64,000 nucleotides of DNA, from contig JAGYIS010000010.1 in NCBI GenBank assembly GCA_018402255.1, forward strand, positions 62,001 to 126,000, in the 5' to 3' direction. Positions 25,258 to 34,700 of this stretch are shown one piece after another (positions within the stretch are counted from its first letter, which is position 1; each line of letters starts with the position of its first letter). The position numbers and the translations under genes are program-made. The notes beneath the pieces were generated by a model. That model saw only the letters and a program-made list of their open reading frames with translations. It was not told the DNA's origin and ran no database searches. Origin of the DNA: Marinobacter sp. (GTDB lineage Bacteria; Pseudomonadota; Gammaproteobacteria; Pseudomonadales; Oleiphilaceae).

Positions 25258-25602
25258 TTATACAGAATCCTCGACCAAGCGATGGCTCGACTCGTCCACA
25301 CCAAGCTGAGACAGCAAACCCTGCACAGTTGAAAAATCGCTTTTGGCCATCGCCATCTTGTAATACCCATTCGAACGTTTGGCCATATCGAATGTTGTCT
25401 TTATATCTTCCAGGGCCGCTGCGAGCTCTCGTACATCATCGGTCGCGAACTCTAGGTCCAGTGAGGAAACGTAGATGCGAGTGTTGTCCGGACTAAACAG
25501 TGAGGGAAGACGCTGACCATCAAAGACCGGGGAGTTTTCACGCACTTCGTTCCAGCTCAGTTTTGAAAAATGCTTATCCCAATTGAATTCTTTACCAGCC
25601 AT
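25258..25602 (-). CDS. Hypothetical protein, 114 aa
   Basis: From ATG 25602 the product starts MAGKEFNWDKHFSKLSW and is soluble, acidic towards the C terminus, with no recognised motif. Its TAA stop lies within GTATAAC, a sequence resembling the R'' box of integron cassettes. It is upstream of the nuclease-like/DUF2971 pair on the same strand, with 94 bases between, and could be a small accessory protein. An upstream in-frame extension exists but lacks a better start. Confidence 0.5.
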   Translation of the reverse strand: MAGKEFNWDKHFSKLSWNEVRENSPVFDGQRLPSLFSPDNTRIYVSSLDLEFATDDVRELAAALEDIKTTFDMAKRSNGYYKMAMAKSDFSTVQGLLSQLGVDESSHRLVEDSV

Positions 25603-25842
25603 TGGAGCCCCTCGATAGATGATGAATTTCTGTATAACAGTAATTAGACAGAGCACTTTGCGAGTGAATAATTTTGACCGTTTCATTATTCCGTTCGCCC
25701 CCCCACTCGCAAGGCCTTATACCTATAAAACAAAAGCTTAGCCCACTGCGATCAACCTTTCCATGAAATCCTGTGACATATTTGCACTACGCCATAGGTG
25801 ACATTGTTCAAATATTCAGCTCTTTGTGCAAGGAACCACATC

Positions 25843-25926
25843 ATGGAGATAGAGCAGCCTCGTGATATGGGGCCGCAGGAAGCCAACGAGTTACTGACAC
25901 GGCTTGCCTCGACAGATGCATCCTAG
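25843..25926 (+). CDS. Possible 27-aa leader peptide
   Basis: A short frame (MEIEQPRDMGPQEANELLTR...) has AAGGA seven bases before its ATG and ends in TAG. It is acidic and could be a real small protein or a leader upstream of the replication genes. The rest of the 560-base gap (25603-26162) contains no other supportable gene, and I see nothing further in it. Confidence 0.25.
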   Translation: MEIEQPRDMGPQEANELLTRLASTDAS

Positions 25927-26162
25927 GTTGATCCCTACGCTTTAGTGCGAACGCAATATCTGTAGATGGTAGCGGGATCGCTCGAAATTACCGCTCATTG
26001 GTTTTGTCAACGCAACACGCAGCCATTTTTACGCTTGCGTGTGTTCAGTCAGACGGCTTGCAACCGAGTAAATTAGTTTTCACGCATTAGGGAGCGCCAG
26101 CGGCAACAGCAGTTCGGCGCGCTTCCATAGTAAATGAATCCAAACTCCGGGAGAAAGCCGCA

Positions 26163-26726
26163 ATGGCGATTCATAAAAAACGACTAACCAAAGATTTCGC
26201 TTCGATTCCAAATGACATATTCAGAGATCCACCGCTTTCGCTCGACACTATCGGTGTATTGGTTTACCTCCTGTCGCTCCCAGGAAACTGGGAGGTCCGG
26301 GCTGACCATATTCGGAACAAATTTGGCATTGGAAAAGATAAACAACAGCGAATTTTCAGAGAACTTGAGGATGCTGGTTACTTGCTCCGAGAAAAGGTGC
26401 GAGGAGCGTATGGGCGGTGGATCACTGGCATCACGATTCGCCAGACCCCTCAGAAACCTGCCGGTGCCAAGGACGGGGAACCCGATGCCGGCTTTTCGGG
26501 CCACGGTCAATCCGACACCGGTGCAAACGGCCTTTTATGTAAGACAATATCCAACAAGAAATACTCAAAAAATAAAAATATCACTAATACTCGGCCAAAG
26601 CCGGGCGGTAAGTGCAAGAAATCAACTCCGGATGAAGAAAAGCAGGCAACCAGGTTAGGTGACGAGACTACAACCTTGGCGTACCAAGCTACTCACGGTG
26701 ACATTTCCTGGCTATGGGGAAGTTAA
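26163..26726 (+). CDS. Phage O-like replication initiator (winged-helix)
   Basis: The 187-residue product has an N-terminal winged-helix segment (LSLDTIGVLVYLLSLPGNWEVRADHI...IFRELEDAGYLLREKV, residues 26-78), then a low-complexity linker rich in Gly, Lys and Asn and a short tail. This layout resembles phage replication proteins that bind an origin located within or near their own gene. It overlaps the following P-like gene by 13 bases. The ATG has GGGAGAAAG upstream. Predicted role: origin recognition for the element. Confidence 0.6.
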   Translation: MAIHKKRLTKDFASIPNDIFRDPPLSLDTIGVLVYLLSLPGNWEVRADHIRNKFGIGKDKQQRIFRELEDAGYLLREKVRGAYGRWITGITIRQTPQKPAGAKDGEPDAGFSGHGQSDTGANGLLCKTISNKKYSKNKNITNTRPKPGGKCKKSTPDEEKQATRLGDETTTLAYQATHGDISWLWGS

Positions 26727-27334
26727 AAATGCAGCCACATCGGAAACCGAGCGATGCCGAAATTGAAATGGCAGAACGCATTAACGTGATATTTGAACAG
26801 ATTAAGTTGATCTGTCCGGGCTGGAAATTGACGTGGACAAACGAATCTGTCGAGAACAAAGCAAAGATTTTTTGGGTGAAAGCTCTCTTGGATGCGAATA
26901 TTCGAAGCGACCTAGAAATTCAGTGCGGACTCCATAGAACTCTGAAAAGCGCCTCCGAATACTGCCCTCCAGTAGGAAGGTTCATCAACTGGTGCAAGCC
27001 TGACCCTGAGGTTATGGGGTTACCATCAATAGATATGGCGTATCAGGAAGCGTGTCGGAAAACAAATTCTACTGGACAGAACCGAACTTGGAGCCATCCA
27101 GCGGTATTTGTCGCAGCCCAATCGGTAGGAGCACATGAACTACGAACATTAAGCCGCGAGAAGAGCCGGCCAATATTTGAGCGAGCGTACGCGATTGCCT
27201 GCAAAAGAGTTATAGCTGGAGAGGATCTTAGCAAGGAAATCCCCAGAGCTCTTCCAGAAAAGGTTCCTGGATGTCCAGCGCCTACAGAAGTGGCCAGAGA
27301 GTACCTAAAACTTCTCAAAAAGATGGTTCGATGA
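26714..27334 (+). CDS. Phage replication protein P-like helicase loader
   Basis: The 206-residue protein has the lambda P-like order: FEQIKLICPGWKLTWTNES, AKIFWVKALLDA, YCPPVGRFINWCKP and a C-terminal helix ending REYLKLLKKMV. Lambda P recruits host DnaB to the origin. The overlap with the O-like gene indicates coupled expression. Together they suggest that the element replicates autonomously after excision, or descended from a prophage. Confidence 0.65.
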   Translation: MGKLKMQPHRKPSDAEIEMAERINVIFEQIKLICPGWKLTWTNESVENKAKIFWVKALLDANIRSDLEIQCGLHRTLKSASEYCPPVGRFINWCKPDPEVMGLPSIDMAYQEACRKTNSTGQNRTWSHPAVFVAAQSVGAHELRTLSREKSRPIFERAYAIACKRVIAGEDLSKEIPRALPEKVPGCPAPTEVAREYLKLLKKMVR

Positions 27335-27391
27335 TCAGCTTGGCTGGCAATTGGGGCCTATTCGCATTAAAAATAACAAGACTGAATCGAA

Positions 27392-27526
27392 ATGAAGCGT
27401 GGATTTGACCGAATGAGTATTGAAGCAGGAATACTGACAGCAATGGCAATTGGCATCCTAGGCGGAGCAATCTTATCTGGGTGGTGTCTCTACTCACGCT
27501 ATCAAGAAAAACGAAATGCCAAATGA
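27392..27526 (+). CDS. Small membrane protein, 44 aa
   Basis: An ATG frame after the P-like gene encodes MKRGFDRMSIEAGI followed by a single hydrophobic helix (MAIGILGGAILSGWCLY) and a basic tail. A second in-frame ATG lies seven codons in. The ribosome site is weak (no more than an AATCGAAA purine run). It could be a phage-type holin-like or anchoring peptide; no function can be assigned. Confidence 0.4.
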   Translation: MKRGFDRMSIEAGILTAMAIGILGGAILSGWCLYSRYQEKRNAK

Positions 27527-27543
27527 CTACTTCAAAGGATGGA

Positions 27544-27567
27544 GGGGCCGGTCACGGGACCAGCCCC
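27544..27567. terminator. Hairpin between convergent genes
   Basis: GGGGCCGGTC pairs with GACCAGCCCC (one C-A mismatch) around a four-base loop and overlaps the stop codon of the secreted protein gene on the minus strand. Position fits a bidirectional terminator, although T tracts are short. Confidence 0.4.
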
Positions 27568-28301
27568 GAATTTCTCGATGCATTAACGTTATAATTGAAC
27601 GGCGCAATCGGGTAAATGATTGTTGCTCCAGAGAGCGGGGCTGCCCAACAGCCTGAGTGCTCCAATCCCCACATGCCAATCTTTCCTAGCGAACTCCGCT
27701 GAATAAACGCACGATAATTCTTCGCAATATTTGACGTTTTCTCTAGCCCTGCCAGCATCTTATCGATTCTATAAGTTGAGTCCTGAGGTGGAGTTTCCCC
27801 ATTACAACGCATTGCCGCAGTTTTCCCAGCCCGAGCATCAAAGGTCAGGACGGTAATATCGGGACGAAGCCCGCTTTCTTCAATTAGTTGCTCACCAATA
27901 TGCTCTGCTGTTTGGTAGTAAATCGACGCGATCCAGTATCTGTCATTCCAAAGCGCAAAGTGTGCTTTTAAGGCATACGTCATAAGGCTCTCTTTCGATG
28001 CGTATTCGCCAGAGCCATTCATTAGCCCCTCGTAAATGTATTCGTGATCTAGATGGTTGATATGCGAACGACTTCGATTAGCGTTGGCGGGCAATTTAAA
28101 TTCATAATCATCGAAAATAGTATCCACACGGTCATCAAGCGCCATCGCAACCAGAAGTCGGGCCGTCTCGTCGCCATCATTTGCTGCGCGATCCATAATG
28201 TCCCGGGCTCTGGTTTGATCAAAATTCCAGGCGGACGCTGGTGCAGATCCAGCCATAATAAGCCAAAAAATCACTATCCATGCCTTCTTTGTCGCATTCA
28301 T
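27552..28301 (-). CDS. Secreted hypothetical protein
   Basis: The 249-residue product has a signal peptide (MNATKKAWIVIFWLIMAGSAPASA) and a mature part of mixed helices with several Trp/Tyr residues and two Cys residues that could pair. No enzymatic motif was recognised. It is the last gene of a four-gene minus-strand run in which every product is exported, 53 bases after the FlgT-like gene, so a shared periplasmic role is likely. Confidence 0.6.
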   Translation of the reverse strand: MNATKKAWIVIFWLIMAGSAPASAWNFDQTRARDIMDRAANDGDETARLLVAMALDDRVDTIFDDYEFKLPANANRSRSHINHLDHEYIYEGLMNGSGEYASKESLMTYALKAHFALWNDRYWIASIYYQTAEHIGEQLIEESGLRPDITVLTFDARAGKTAAMRCNGETPPQDSTYRIDKMLAGLEKTSNIAKNYRAFIQRSSLGKIGMWGLEHSGCWAAPLSGATIIYPIAPFNYNVNASRNSGLVP

Positions 28302-28354
28302 ACTCAGGTCCCTTTAGCAAAACGCAGTGTCGTGGTTCGCGGTGAGATCTCTGT

Positions 28355-29518
28355 TTATCTGGCCCTCAGAATGGCCTGCTCCAAAAGTTCGAGTGGGCTC
28401 ACCTCGACAATCTCGTCATTAAACAGGTGACAGTCATACTCACAGGCATCGCCATATAGATTCAGCTCCGCCCTAACCCCCTTTTTCATAACTTCAACAA
28501 TCTCAGACTCATTTTCGGCTTCGAATGGAATCTTTACCGTAAACCTCGTTCCGCAGTAGACCGCTGAGCTTCCCCGCGCGACGACACCGCATGTGAGTAA
28601 CGATTTTTCTGGATCAATCAACGCATTGCCAGCATTTACGTTGCCTTTCGTCAACGATATTTCATCTCGGCTGGCCTGCAATCGCTGATAGTCATTTCGC
28701 GCGGAGTCGGCGGTCATTGGTTGGGCTGAGACCAAAAGAGCATTCTTATAGAGAATGAAATACGAGACGTTGGTACCAACAGAAAGACGGACTGGGAGAG
28801 GGTGGGCCAAATCGTATCGTAAACTCCGGTCTACCCTGCTGCTTCTAGCCAAATCCACTCCAGCGGTGTCGCCATTAACCTTTACGGCACCCTCGTTGAT
28901 TACCTGGCTGCCCTGCGGGATTAAAGCTCCAACAAGCGCATAATAGGTCTTCCACCACGATTGATTTACGGTGATATCCACATAAATACTTCCCGCGATT
29001 TTGCCCTTTTCGACAGCCTCAACATCATAGGACCGGAGAACGATTGCATAGCCGGAGTCGAACTGGTGCCGAGGACCAACTAAAAACTCATTCAGTACCC
29101 GTTGGTACTCACCCACGGTTCGCTGGGCCCAATCCCACATTCCTAAATCCGTGAGCTTTTGATTCCAGGTTTGGACTTCCTCTGGCGCAAGCTCGGAAAG
29201 ATCCCTGTCCAAGAAACGCACCTGCAAGCGGACGTGCACACCATCAAACGTCTCGTATTCTTCCAGTACCTGGTAGTGCTCGACCCTCCCACCAGCAACC
29301 GATGTAGACATAGCGCTAAACCGATCCCCGCTCATTGTGGTGACTGAAAACACGTGACTACCTAGCGCCTGAACCAAAGACTCGCCCAAAGCCTTATTGA
29401 TAGCGTCCGCCCGGTTTGATCCAGTCGCACTGACATCTACGAGGGTTCCAGCGAAAACACAAACCGGTAGGAATAGAACCGCTGCCAAAATAATTAGATT
29501 TCGCAGGACCGCCCTCAT
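28355..29518 (-). CDS. Secreted FlgT-like/LPP20-fold protein
   Basis: From ATG 29518 the 387-residue protein has a signal peptide (ending CVFAG) and a first domain (VDVSATGSNRADAINKALGESL...GRVEHYQVLEEYETFDGVHVRLQVRF) that resembles the N-terminal domain of FlgT and related LPP20-type modules. A C-terminal part contains Cys pairs (CGVVAR/CGTRF and CEYDCHLF). Its start overlaps the stop of the upstream gene (ATGA). FlgT is a flagellar outer-membrane-ring component, but there is no flagellar context here. Confidence 0.55.
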   Translation of the reverse strand: MRAVLRNLIILAAVLFLPVCVFAGTLVDVSATGSNRADAINKALGESLVQALGSHVFSVTTMSGDRFSAMSTSVAGGRVEHYQVLEEYETFDGVHVRLQVRFLDRDLSELAPEEVQTWNQKLTDLGMWDWAQRTVGEYQRVLNEFLVGPRHQFDSGYAIVLRSYDVEAVEKGKIAGSIYVDITVNQSWWKTYYALVGALIPQGSQVINEGAVKVNGDTAGVDLARSSRVDRSLRYDLAHPLPVRLSVGTNVSYFILYKNALLVSAQPMTADSARNDYQRLQASRDEISLTKGNVNAGNALIDPEKSLLTCGVVARGSSAVYCGTRFTVKIPFEAENESEIVEVMKKGVRAELNLYGDACEYDCHLFNDEIVEVSPLELLEQAILRAR

Positions 29519-30372
29519 AATTTGGGCTCCTTCATCCAACCAAGAACGAAGCTTTCAGCAACGGCGGTGCTGCCTTCCCACCATACCCGCTCTGCAACGA
29601 TTTCTGACCTAACGAGGCCGCTAACGTCGGAGTAGCTCGCATTCATCTGATTGCCAGCATCAACAGTAAGAACTCTGACAGAGGCGCCATACAACTGATT
29701 GGCTGCAGCAACCCTCGCCTGATGCCGAGCTTTGCGCCGCGCTTCATATTCAACAGCAATTCGCATTTCACTTGCCTCGCGATTGACTGAGGCTTGCTCA
29801 TGGGCAACTGCGTAGCGGTAGCCTTCTACATTTTTGGTTCGGGATTTGATAGCGAGACGCCGGGCTTCAACTCGACCAAGGATTGCTATTCGTTGCTCCC
29901 GCGCTGCTTCATCCCGGGATACTTCAATCGATTCCGTTGGTAGGCTCAACCGAAAGTATCCCGTAACGGATTTCCCTGAGCGCTGTGCAACGAACTCTGA
30001 CTCAGCGTCGTAGAAGAATGCCTGGGAGGCACTGCCCGTATAACGTTCAACGGAGCGGGAATAGTCGAATAACCCATCCTTGCCACTGTTTGAGGACTCC
30101 ACCACTTTCTGGCTTGTTATCACTACGCCACCTACCGCCAGAAGAAACTGGGCTTGAGCATCAGCTATCGCTAACTCTTTTGCATCATTCACCGAACCAG
30201 CGTGCCCGATGCCCACAAATACTGTCCTCTTGCCACCATGCTCCTCAAATTGAGTTTGCGAGGCCCAAGCAGGTAGATCTTCTTGTAGTTCGGTCACCAA
30301 ATTCGAGGAAGCAGCCCAAGTGCTCGCGGAACAAACAAAACCAATCAAGACCAGGAAGTAACATTTATTCAT
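29515..30372 (-). CDS. Secreted LPP20-like protein
   Basis: The 285-residue product has a signal peptide (ending CSASTWA) and an LPP20-type segment (FVGIGHAGSVNDAKELAIADAQAQFLLAVGG), then a long Arg/Ala-rich helical region (about residues 155-225) that may be coiled coil. It overlaps both neighbours by one to four bases, so it is the middle gene of a tightly coupled operon. The function is unknown. Confidence 0.6.
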   Translation of the reverse strand: MNKCYFLVLIGFVCSASTWAASSNLVTELQEDLPAWASQTQFEEHGGKRTVFVGIGHAGSVNDAKELAIADAQAQFLLAVGGVVITSQKVVESSNSGKDGLFDYSRSVERYTGSASQAFFYDAESEFVAQRSGKSVTGYFRLSLPTESIEVSRDEAAREQRIAILGRVEARRLAIKSRTKNVEGYRYAVAHEQASVNREASEMRIAVEYEARRKARHQARVAAANQLYGASVRVLTVDAGNQMNASYSDVSGLVRSEIVAERVWWEGSTAVAESFVLGWMKEPKL

Positions 30373-30941
30373 CAGTCTTGCCCCTTCGAACCGCGCATAT
30401 CGTCTATACGCCCGGAACTATGAGCCCGAAACGAATCTGTCGATACAGAAGCTCGAACAAAGGCCTGGTAAAAAGATTGCCGTTTGTCAGTATCGAGCCA
30501 CTGTTCAAACCTCCACTCCTCAACTCTCATTCCATTGACGGCTTGGATAGAAACCTGTCTCGTCAGACGGTTCAACTCTTGCTTCGGGTCCTGCACCCTA
30601 CTCTGCACATCGCCACCACTCTCCATTCGCTCTACTGTGTCCTCGATCTGGCTAGACAGGTAATTCGCAATTTGTCGGCGGGCATCATCCATTGCTGCAT
30701 CCCTGGCGCCCCTCTGGGTGCTGTGGCGGTTGCTCATTCCCACAACACGGACAACCTGTGCCGACGCATCTTGATCAAACTCAGCCACAAGCGTCCACAT
30801 TGGCCGTGAAACTTCACCATCAGACGTCCAGATCAGCTTGTCGGCGACCTTAGGTGGACTTTGTGTGGTAGCACAGCCGGTTGAAAAAACAACGAGAGTG
30901 AGTGTTGCGAAAAGCTGAATATTCAGTTTAAAAGCGTTCAT
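30372..30941 (-). CDS. LPP20-family lipoprotein
   Basis: The 189-residue protein carries a lipobox (FSTGC, Cys at residue 23) after a hydrophobic signal region, so it should be lipid-anchored. The mature part has the LPP20 pattern VVGMSNRHSTQRGARDAAMDDARRQIANYL. It is the first gene of the secreted four-gene operon. Given the spacing, the promoter should lie in the gap at 30942-31198 that also holds the oriT-like repeats. Confidence 0.65.
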   Translation of the reverse strand: MNAFKLNIQLFATLTLVVFSTGCATTQSPPKVADKLIWTSDGEVSRPMWTLVAEFDQDASAQVVRVVGMSNRHSTQRGARDAAMDDARRQIANYLSSQIEDTVERMESGGDVQSRVQDPKQELNRLTRQVSIQAVNGMRVEEWRFEQWLDTDKRQSFYQAFVRASVSTDSFRAHSSGRIDDMRGSKGQD

Positions 30942-31086
30942 TGGGCACCTGTTTCACAATTGATGGATCCACTCTCATTGTCCTGATCAATTGCCATGTG
31001 CAACCCGCCGGATGGATTGAGCTCTGTGCTCCATACCATCATTTAAACCACAAGTGCTGCATAACGCAGAGGTATAAATGGGGTGC

Positions 31087-31162
31087 GTTGCGTCAGTCGG
31101 AACGCAACAGAATCTCTAATCTGGTGTTGATCCGGATACCACGAGGCACAACCAGATCCGGA
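31087..31162 (+). other. oriT-like repeat region upstream of MobI-like gene
   Basis: The gap contains a perfect 7-bp inverted repeat GTTGCGT/ACGCAAC (31087-31108, eight-base loop) and two direct copies of GATCCGGA (31129-31136 and 31155-31162), flanked by an imperfect CTGGT/ACCAG pair. Inverted repeats next to mobI mark the transfer origin in SXT-type elements. The nick site cannot be identified by eye, so this is a proposal. Confidence 0.3.
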
Positions 31163-31198
31163 GATGGTGAAATCTAATCAATAGAGAGGTTCTGTTCT

Positions 31199-31666
31199 AT
31201 GACCACACACCACCCCCTCATGACGATGGCTGAGGTGCAAGAATCCCTGGAGCGCCGGATCCCAGAGCTCGAGGCCGAGGCTCAGGAAATAGCGGACGAT
31301 CACTGGCGCTATCATTTCCGTAGCAACGCGATGTTGCCAGCTCGTGAAAAATTCCGGCTAAACGTATGGGTCCGTCGCCGGCAGATGAGCCTTGAGATCT
31401 TCTGGACACATTTCGTATTCATCAAACGCGGGGCGTCAAACAAATCCGCTGTTCGCTCAAAGTACATTCCTAAGGGGAGCGGGCATAAGTACCGCACGCG
31501 CAGCTTGACTCTCCGGGCTAAAAACCTGGAAATCGAAAAGGCTCTCGAGGTCGAGGACAAAATGGCGAAAATTCGCTCTGAGTACAACGATGTCAAGCAG
31601 GCATTGAAGGCACTGAAGCGTGCTCAGCAGAAAGCTGCACAACGCACTGCCATGGACCTGGCCTAG
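31199..31666 (+). CDS. MobI-like mobilization protein
   Basis: The 155-residue product has the composition and block order I associate with MobI of SXT/R391-type elements: an N-terminal helical region (EAEAQEIADDHWRYHF), a basic beta-rich core (FRLNVWVRRRQMSLEIFWTH), KYIPKGSGHKYRT, then a charged C-terminal helix. MobI acts at the origin of transfer. The similarity is from memory and modest. The gene stands alone on the plus strand next to oriT-like repeats and converges on the Res-like gene. Confidence 0.45.
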   Translation: MTTHHPLMTMAEVQESLERRIPELEAEAQEIADDHWRYHFRSNAMLPAREKFRLNVWVRRRQMSLEIFWTHFVFIKRGASNKSAVRSKYIPKGSGHKYRTRSLTLRAKNLEIEKALEVEDKMAKIRSEYNDVKQALKALKRAQQKAAQRTAMDLA

Positions 31667-31694
31667 ATTCCATATATAGAAAAGAGAGATTAGA

Positions 31695-31721
31695 TAACGG
31701 ATAACGATGTTATCCGTTATC
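31695..31721. terminator. Perfect 12-bp inverted repeat between convergent genes
   Basis: ATAACGGATAAC and GTTATCCGTTAT are perfect complements separated by three bases. The repeat lies between the convergent MobI-like and Res-like genes, where a bidirectional terminator is expected; there is no strong T run, so a protein-binding site is also possible. Confidence 0.45.
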
Positions 31722-31741
31722 CGTATTTGAAGGGCATGCGT

Positions 31742-34700
31742 CTAAGCGCCATTGTGAGTCACAGAGCGAACGAGTTTCGCGACGTATTCATCATCCTCAT
31801 CCCGGAACAAAATATTCCAACTCTCCATTAACTCCCGGGTTACAGCCTGGCCCGAAGCATCCCTCCACTGGCTCACAAGCTGAGACGAGTGCGTCTCCGA
31901 GATAAGGAAAGCATGCAGCTCGATTCCGGCATTTTCAGAACGCTGCTTACGAAGGTCAGTTTCGATGTCTTTGATAGTCTCATGGAAGCGAACTTTGGGA
32001 TCGTCCGGTTTGTGATGGCGCAGACCTTTCGGGTCGACGAACACGACTTTCTGGGATTGGCCTTTCACCAACCAAAGGATAAAGTCCGGATAGAAGCCTC
32101 CATCAACGAACACGCCGACGGCGCCTTGGCCGGTCTGGTTGCGAAGCAGGTAGACCTCGTAACCTTCAAATGCCCCCGCCATGGTTGCCACCTGGATGTC
32201 GCGAACGAAATCGGCCTCCCCTTTATTAAGGGATACCGGAGTCACCTGAAAATCTAGACCCTGGGTGGATGCAAGTAGTGGCTGATAGAAATGCGGCTCG
32301 CACCAGATAAACTCCAGACCCTCTGCGATCTTGCCATCCCAAACGTCCACCTCGCCGTTAGCAATGCTATCCCTCAAATTCGAGAGTTGTTTGATCAGCG
32401 ACTGATGGCGTACCCGGTCAAGAGTGACCATGTAGCTGCCCTCTGGTGTGGCATCACTCACGCCCGGGAGGTACTTCCGATTTTCCGTAATAGGCCTGTA
32501 CTCAAGCTTGTCTGCCTCCCACTGCTTGCGGCGGAAACCATAGAACAACTCACAGTACTTTCTAAGGAGGGATATCGCCATGTCATGCCACAGTGACATC
32601 TTTTCCAGTCGACCGAGCTCCATCGCCTCGTCTGGGGCATAGAGCCGGTACCAGTCGTACCGGTTATCGGTGAGGAGCTTTTCAACCACATACTGGGTGA
32701 TGGTCAGGTTTGACCAGCGCTTGTTCCGCTTGAACGCCAGCAGCTCGAAATAGAGCCGCTGCATATCCAGAAGCGCAATGTGAGTCGGTTTTAGGCGCTG
32801 GATCTTGGCACCGGTGTTCTGAACGCCCTTCTTGTCAGTTGCGAACAGTCCAACTTGAGGATAGAAGTCCAGGCTTACCCGTGGCGGATTGCAGAAGTAA
32901 TCGATCTCAGTAGGCTTCAAATCACCCGGCGCCTTCAGTACCACCTGTTCGGCGAGTTCCTGAAAAGCGGTACCGGAACCGCCAATGGCTTTGTTCGCAA
33001 TGCTTTCCTTTACCCGAACAACATGAAGGTCTTTGCGAAGGTCCTTCATCGGCTTCAGCGGAAGCACGAACTCTTCAAGACCCTCGTTAACCGGGATCTC
33101 TTCATCTTCCAGCTCTTTACGGAACTGAGCGATGTAATCGGCTTTCACCCCGAAAATGTTTAGGGTCTCCATAACACCGATGTGCTCAGGCCGCTGAATA
33201 CCAGCTTCTTTCAATCCAGTTGCCAGCTCAGCAGAACGCTTAAGTGTTGTCTTCCAACCTTTCAGGCGCACGCCACGACCGAACAGCTGGATGATTTGGG
33301 CACCCTCATTCTTACCGACGTTCATCAGCGTCATGTTAGAAACACGCCAACTGCTCCAGCCCTCAGTGAACTTCTTCGAGCCCAACAGCAGGTTGACCGG
33401 TGAACCGTCGGTGTTGATGCCCTGGAACAGGCTTTCACTAAAGCGAGAATCCTGAGTGAATAGGTCGTGCTTCTCACAGAGTTTGACCAGCTTTGCGTCA
33501 TCCCCCACGTTGATGACACCGAAAGGCGTGTCTGACGTGCCAGCTCGAAGCGCGATCTCACCAGGAATGCCGGTAATATTTTCGATGTGGAGTCGACCGC
33601 CACTACTACTGAATACCCTGCCTAGCAGATCGTGGTACAGCGCATCCCCACCCTCACCCAACTCTTTCAGGTAATTGAACCGACCATGGAGCAGATCGGT
33701 ACCGCCCTTGACAACCATGCCGCGTTTCAACAGGTAATCAATCGCGGCGACCGTTTCTTCCTGCTTGTGCAATACCTGGTCGATAAAAGCCAGCACCTGA
33801 ACGGTGTCTGAAGCCTCACCGCTGGACAGCGTTGCCGTTACCTTAGAGCTTACAAACACCCATAGAGGCTTCTCCAGGTTGAAGGGCTTGAAGCTGGCCT
33901 TTTGCTCTTCGAACAACCGTAGTTGCTGGTAGTAACTCAGTAACGAGGCAACCAGATACCGGAATTCATCCTGGGCATTGGGATTTGCTTGCAGGTTCAG
34001 GATCTGAGATTGCTTACCGTAGCCATCCCCGTAGAAATGTCGGTACGAGTAGTCGAACAGAATGGCCTTGGTATAGGTCTGGCGTAGGTTTTCGTGTTTG
34101 GAGCCTGACTGAGCAAACGTAGCGGAATATTCAAAGGAGAAACCCAACGAACACATTTTTTGCCGGTAGTCGTACCAGCTGCCACCACCACTAGCCGTTC
34201 CCCGATGGCCCTCGTCCACCAGCAGCAGATTGCGAGAGCCGAAGGAGTCGACAGCAACTGTTTTCTTCTTCTCGCTATCGCGGAGCTTGTTGATATCGAT
34301 GACAATCACATCCTGAGCGAACAGGTCACCACCACGGGCAGAGAACTCGCTGGCTCGGATTCCGGATTTCTCCAGGTCACGCAGGTGTTGCTGGGTAAGC
34401 CCTTCGTTGGGGGTCAGCAGAATAATTTTGTTGATATCCCCGGCTTTTCCATACCGCTGCAAGTAGAAGCGATACTGCAGGATGTTGGCGTGCATGATTA
34501 GGGTTTTACCGGAACCGGTTGCGCTCCAGTAAGCCACCATATTGAGCTGCGGCCACAAATCATCTTCCGGGTTCAGCAAATCCAGCGGTTTGTGATTAAA
34601 GCCTTGCTCGACAACCCAGTGGTCATTCCAACGCTCAATCTGTTGGTTGAGCGCCTCCAGCAACTCATCCGGCTTGGTGAACAGATAGTCCAGGTAGATC

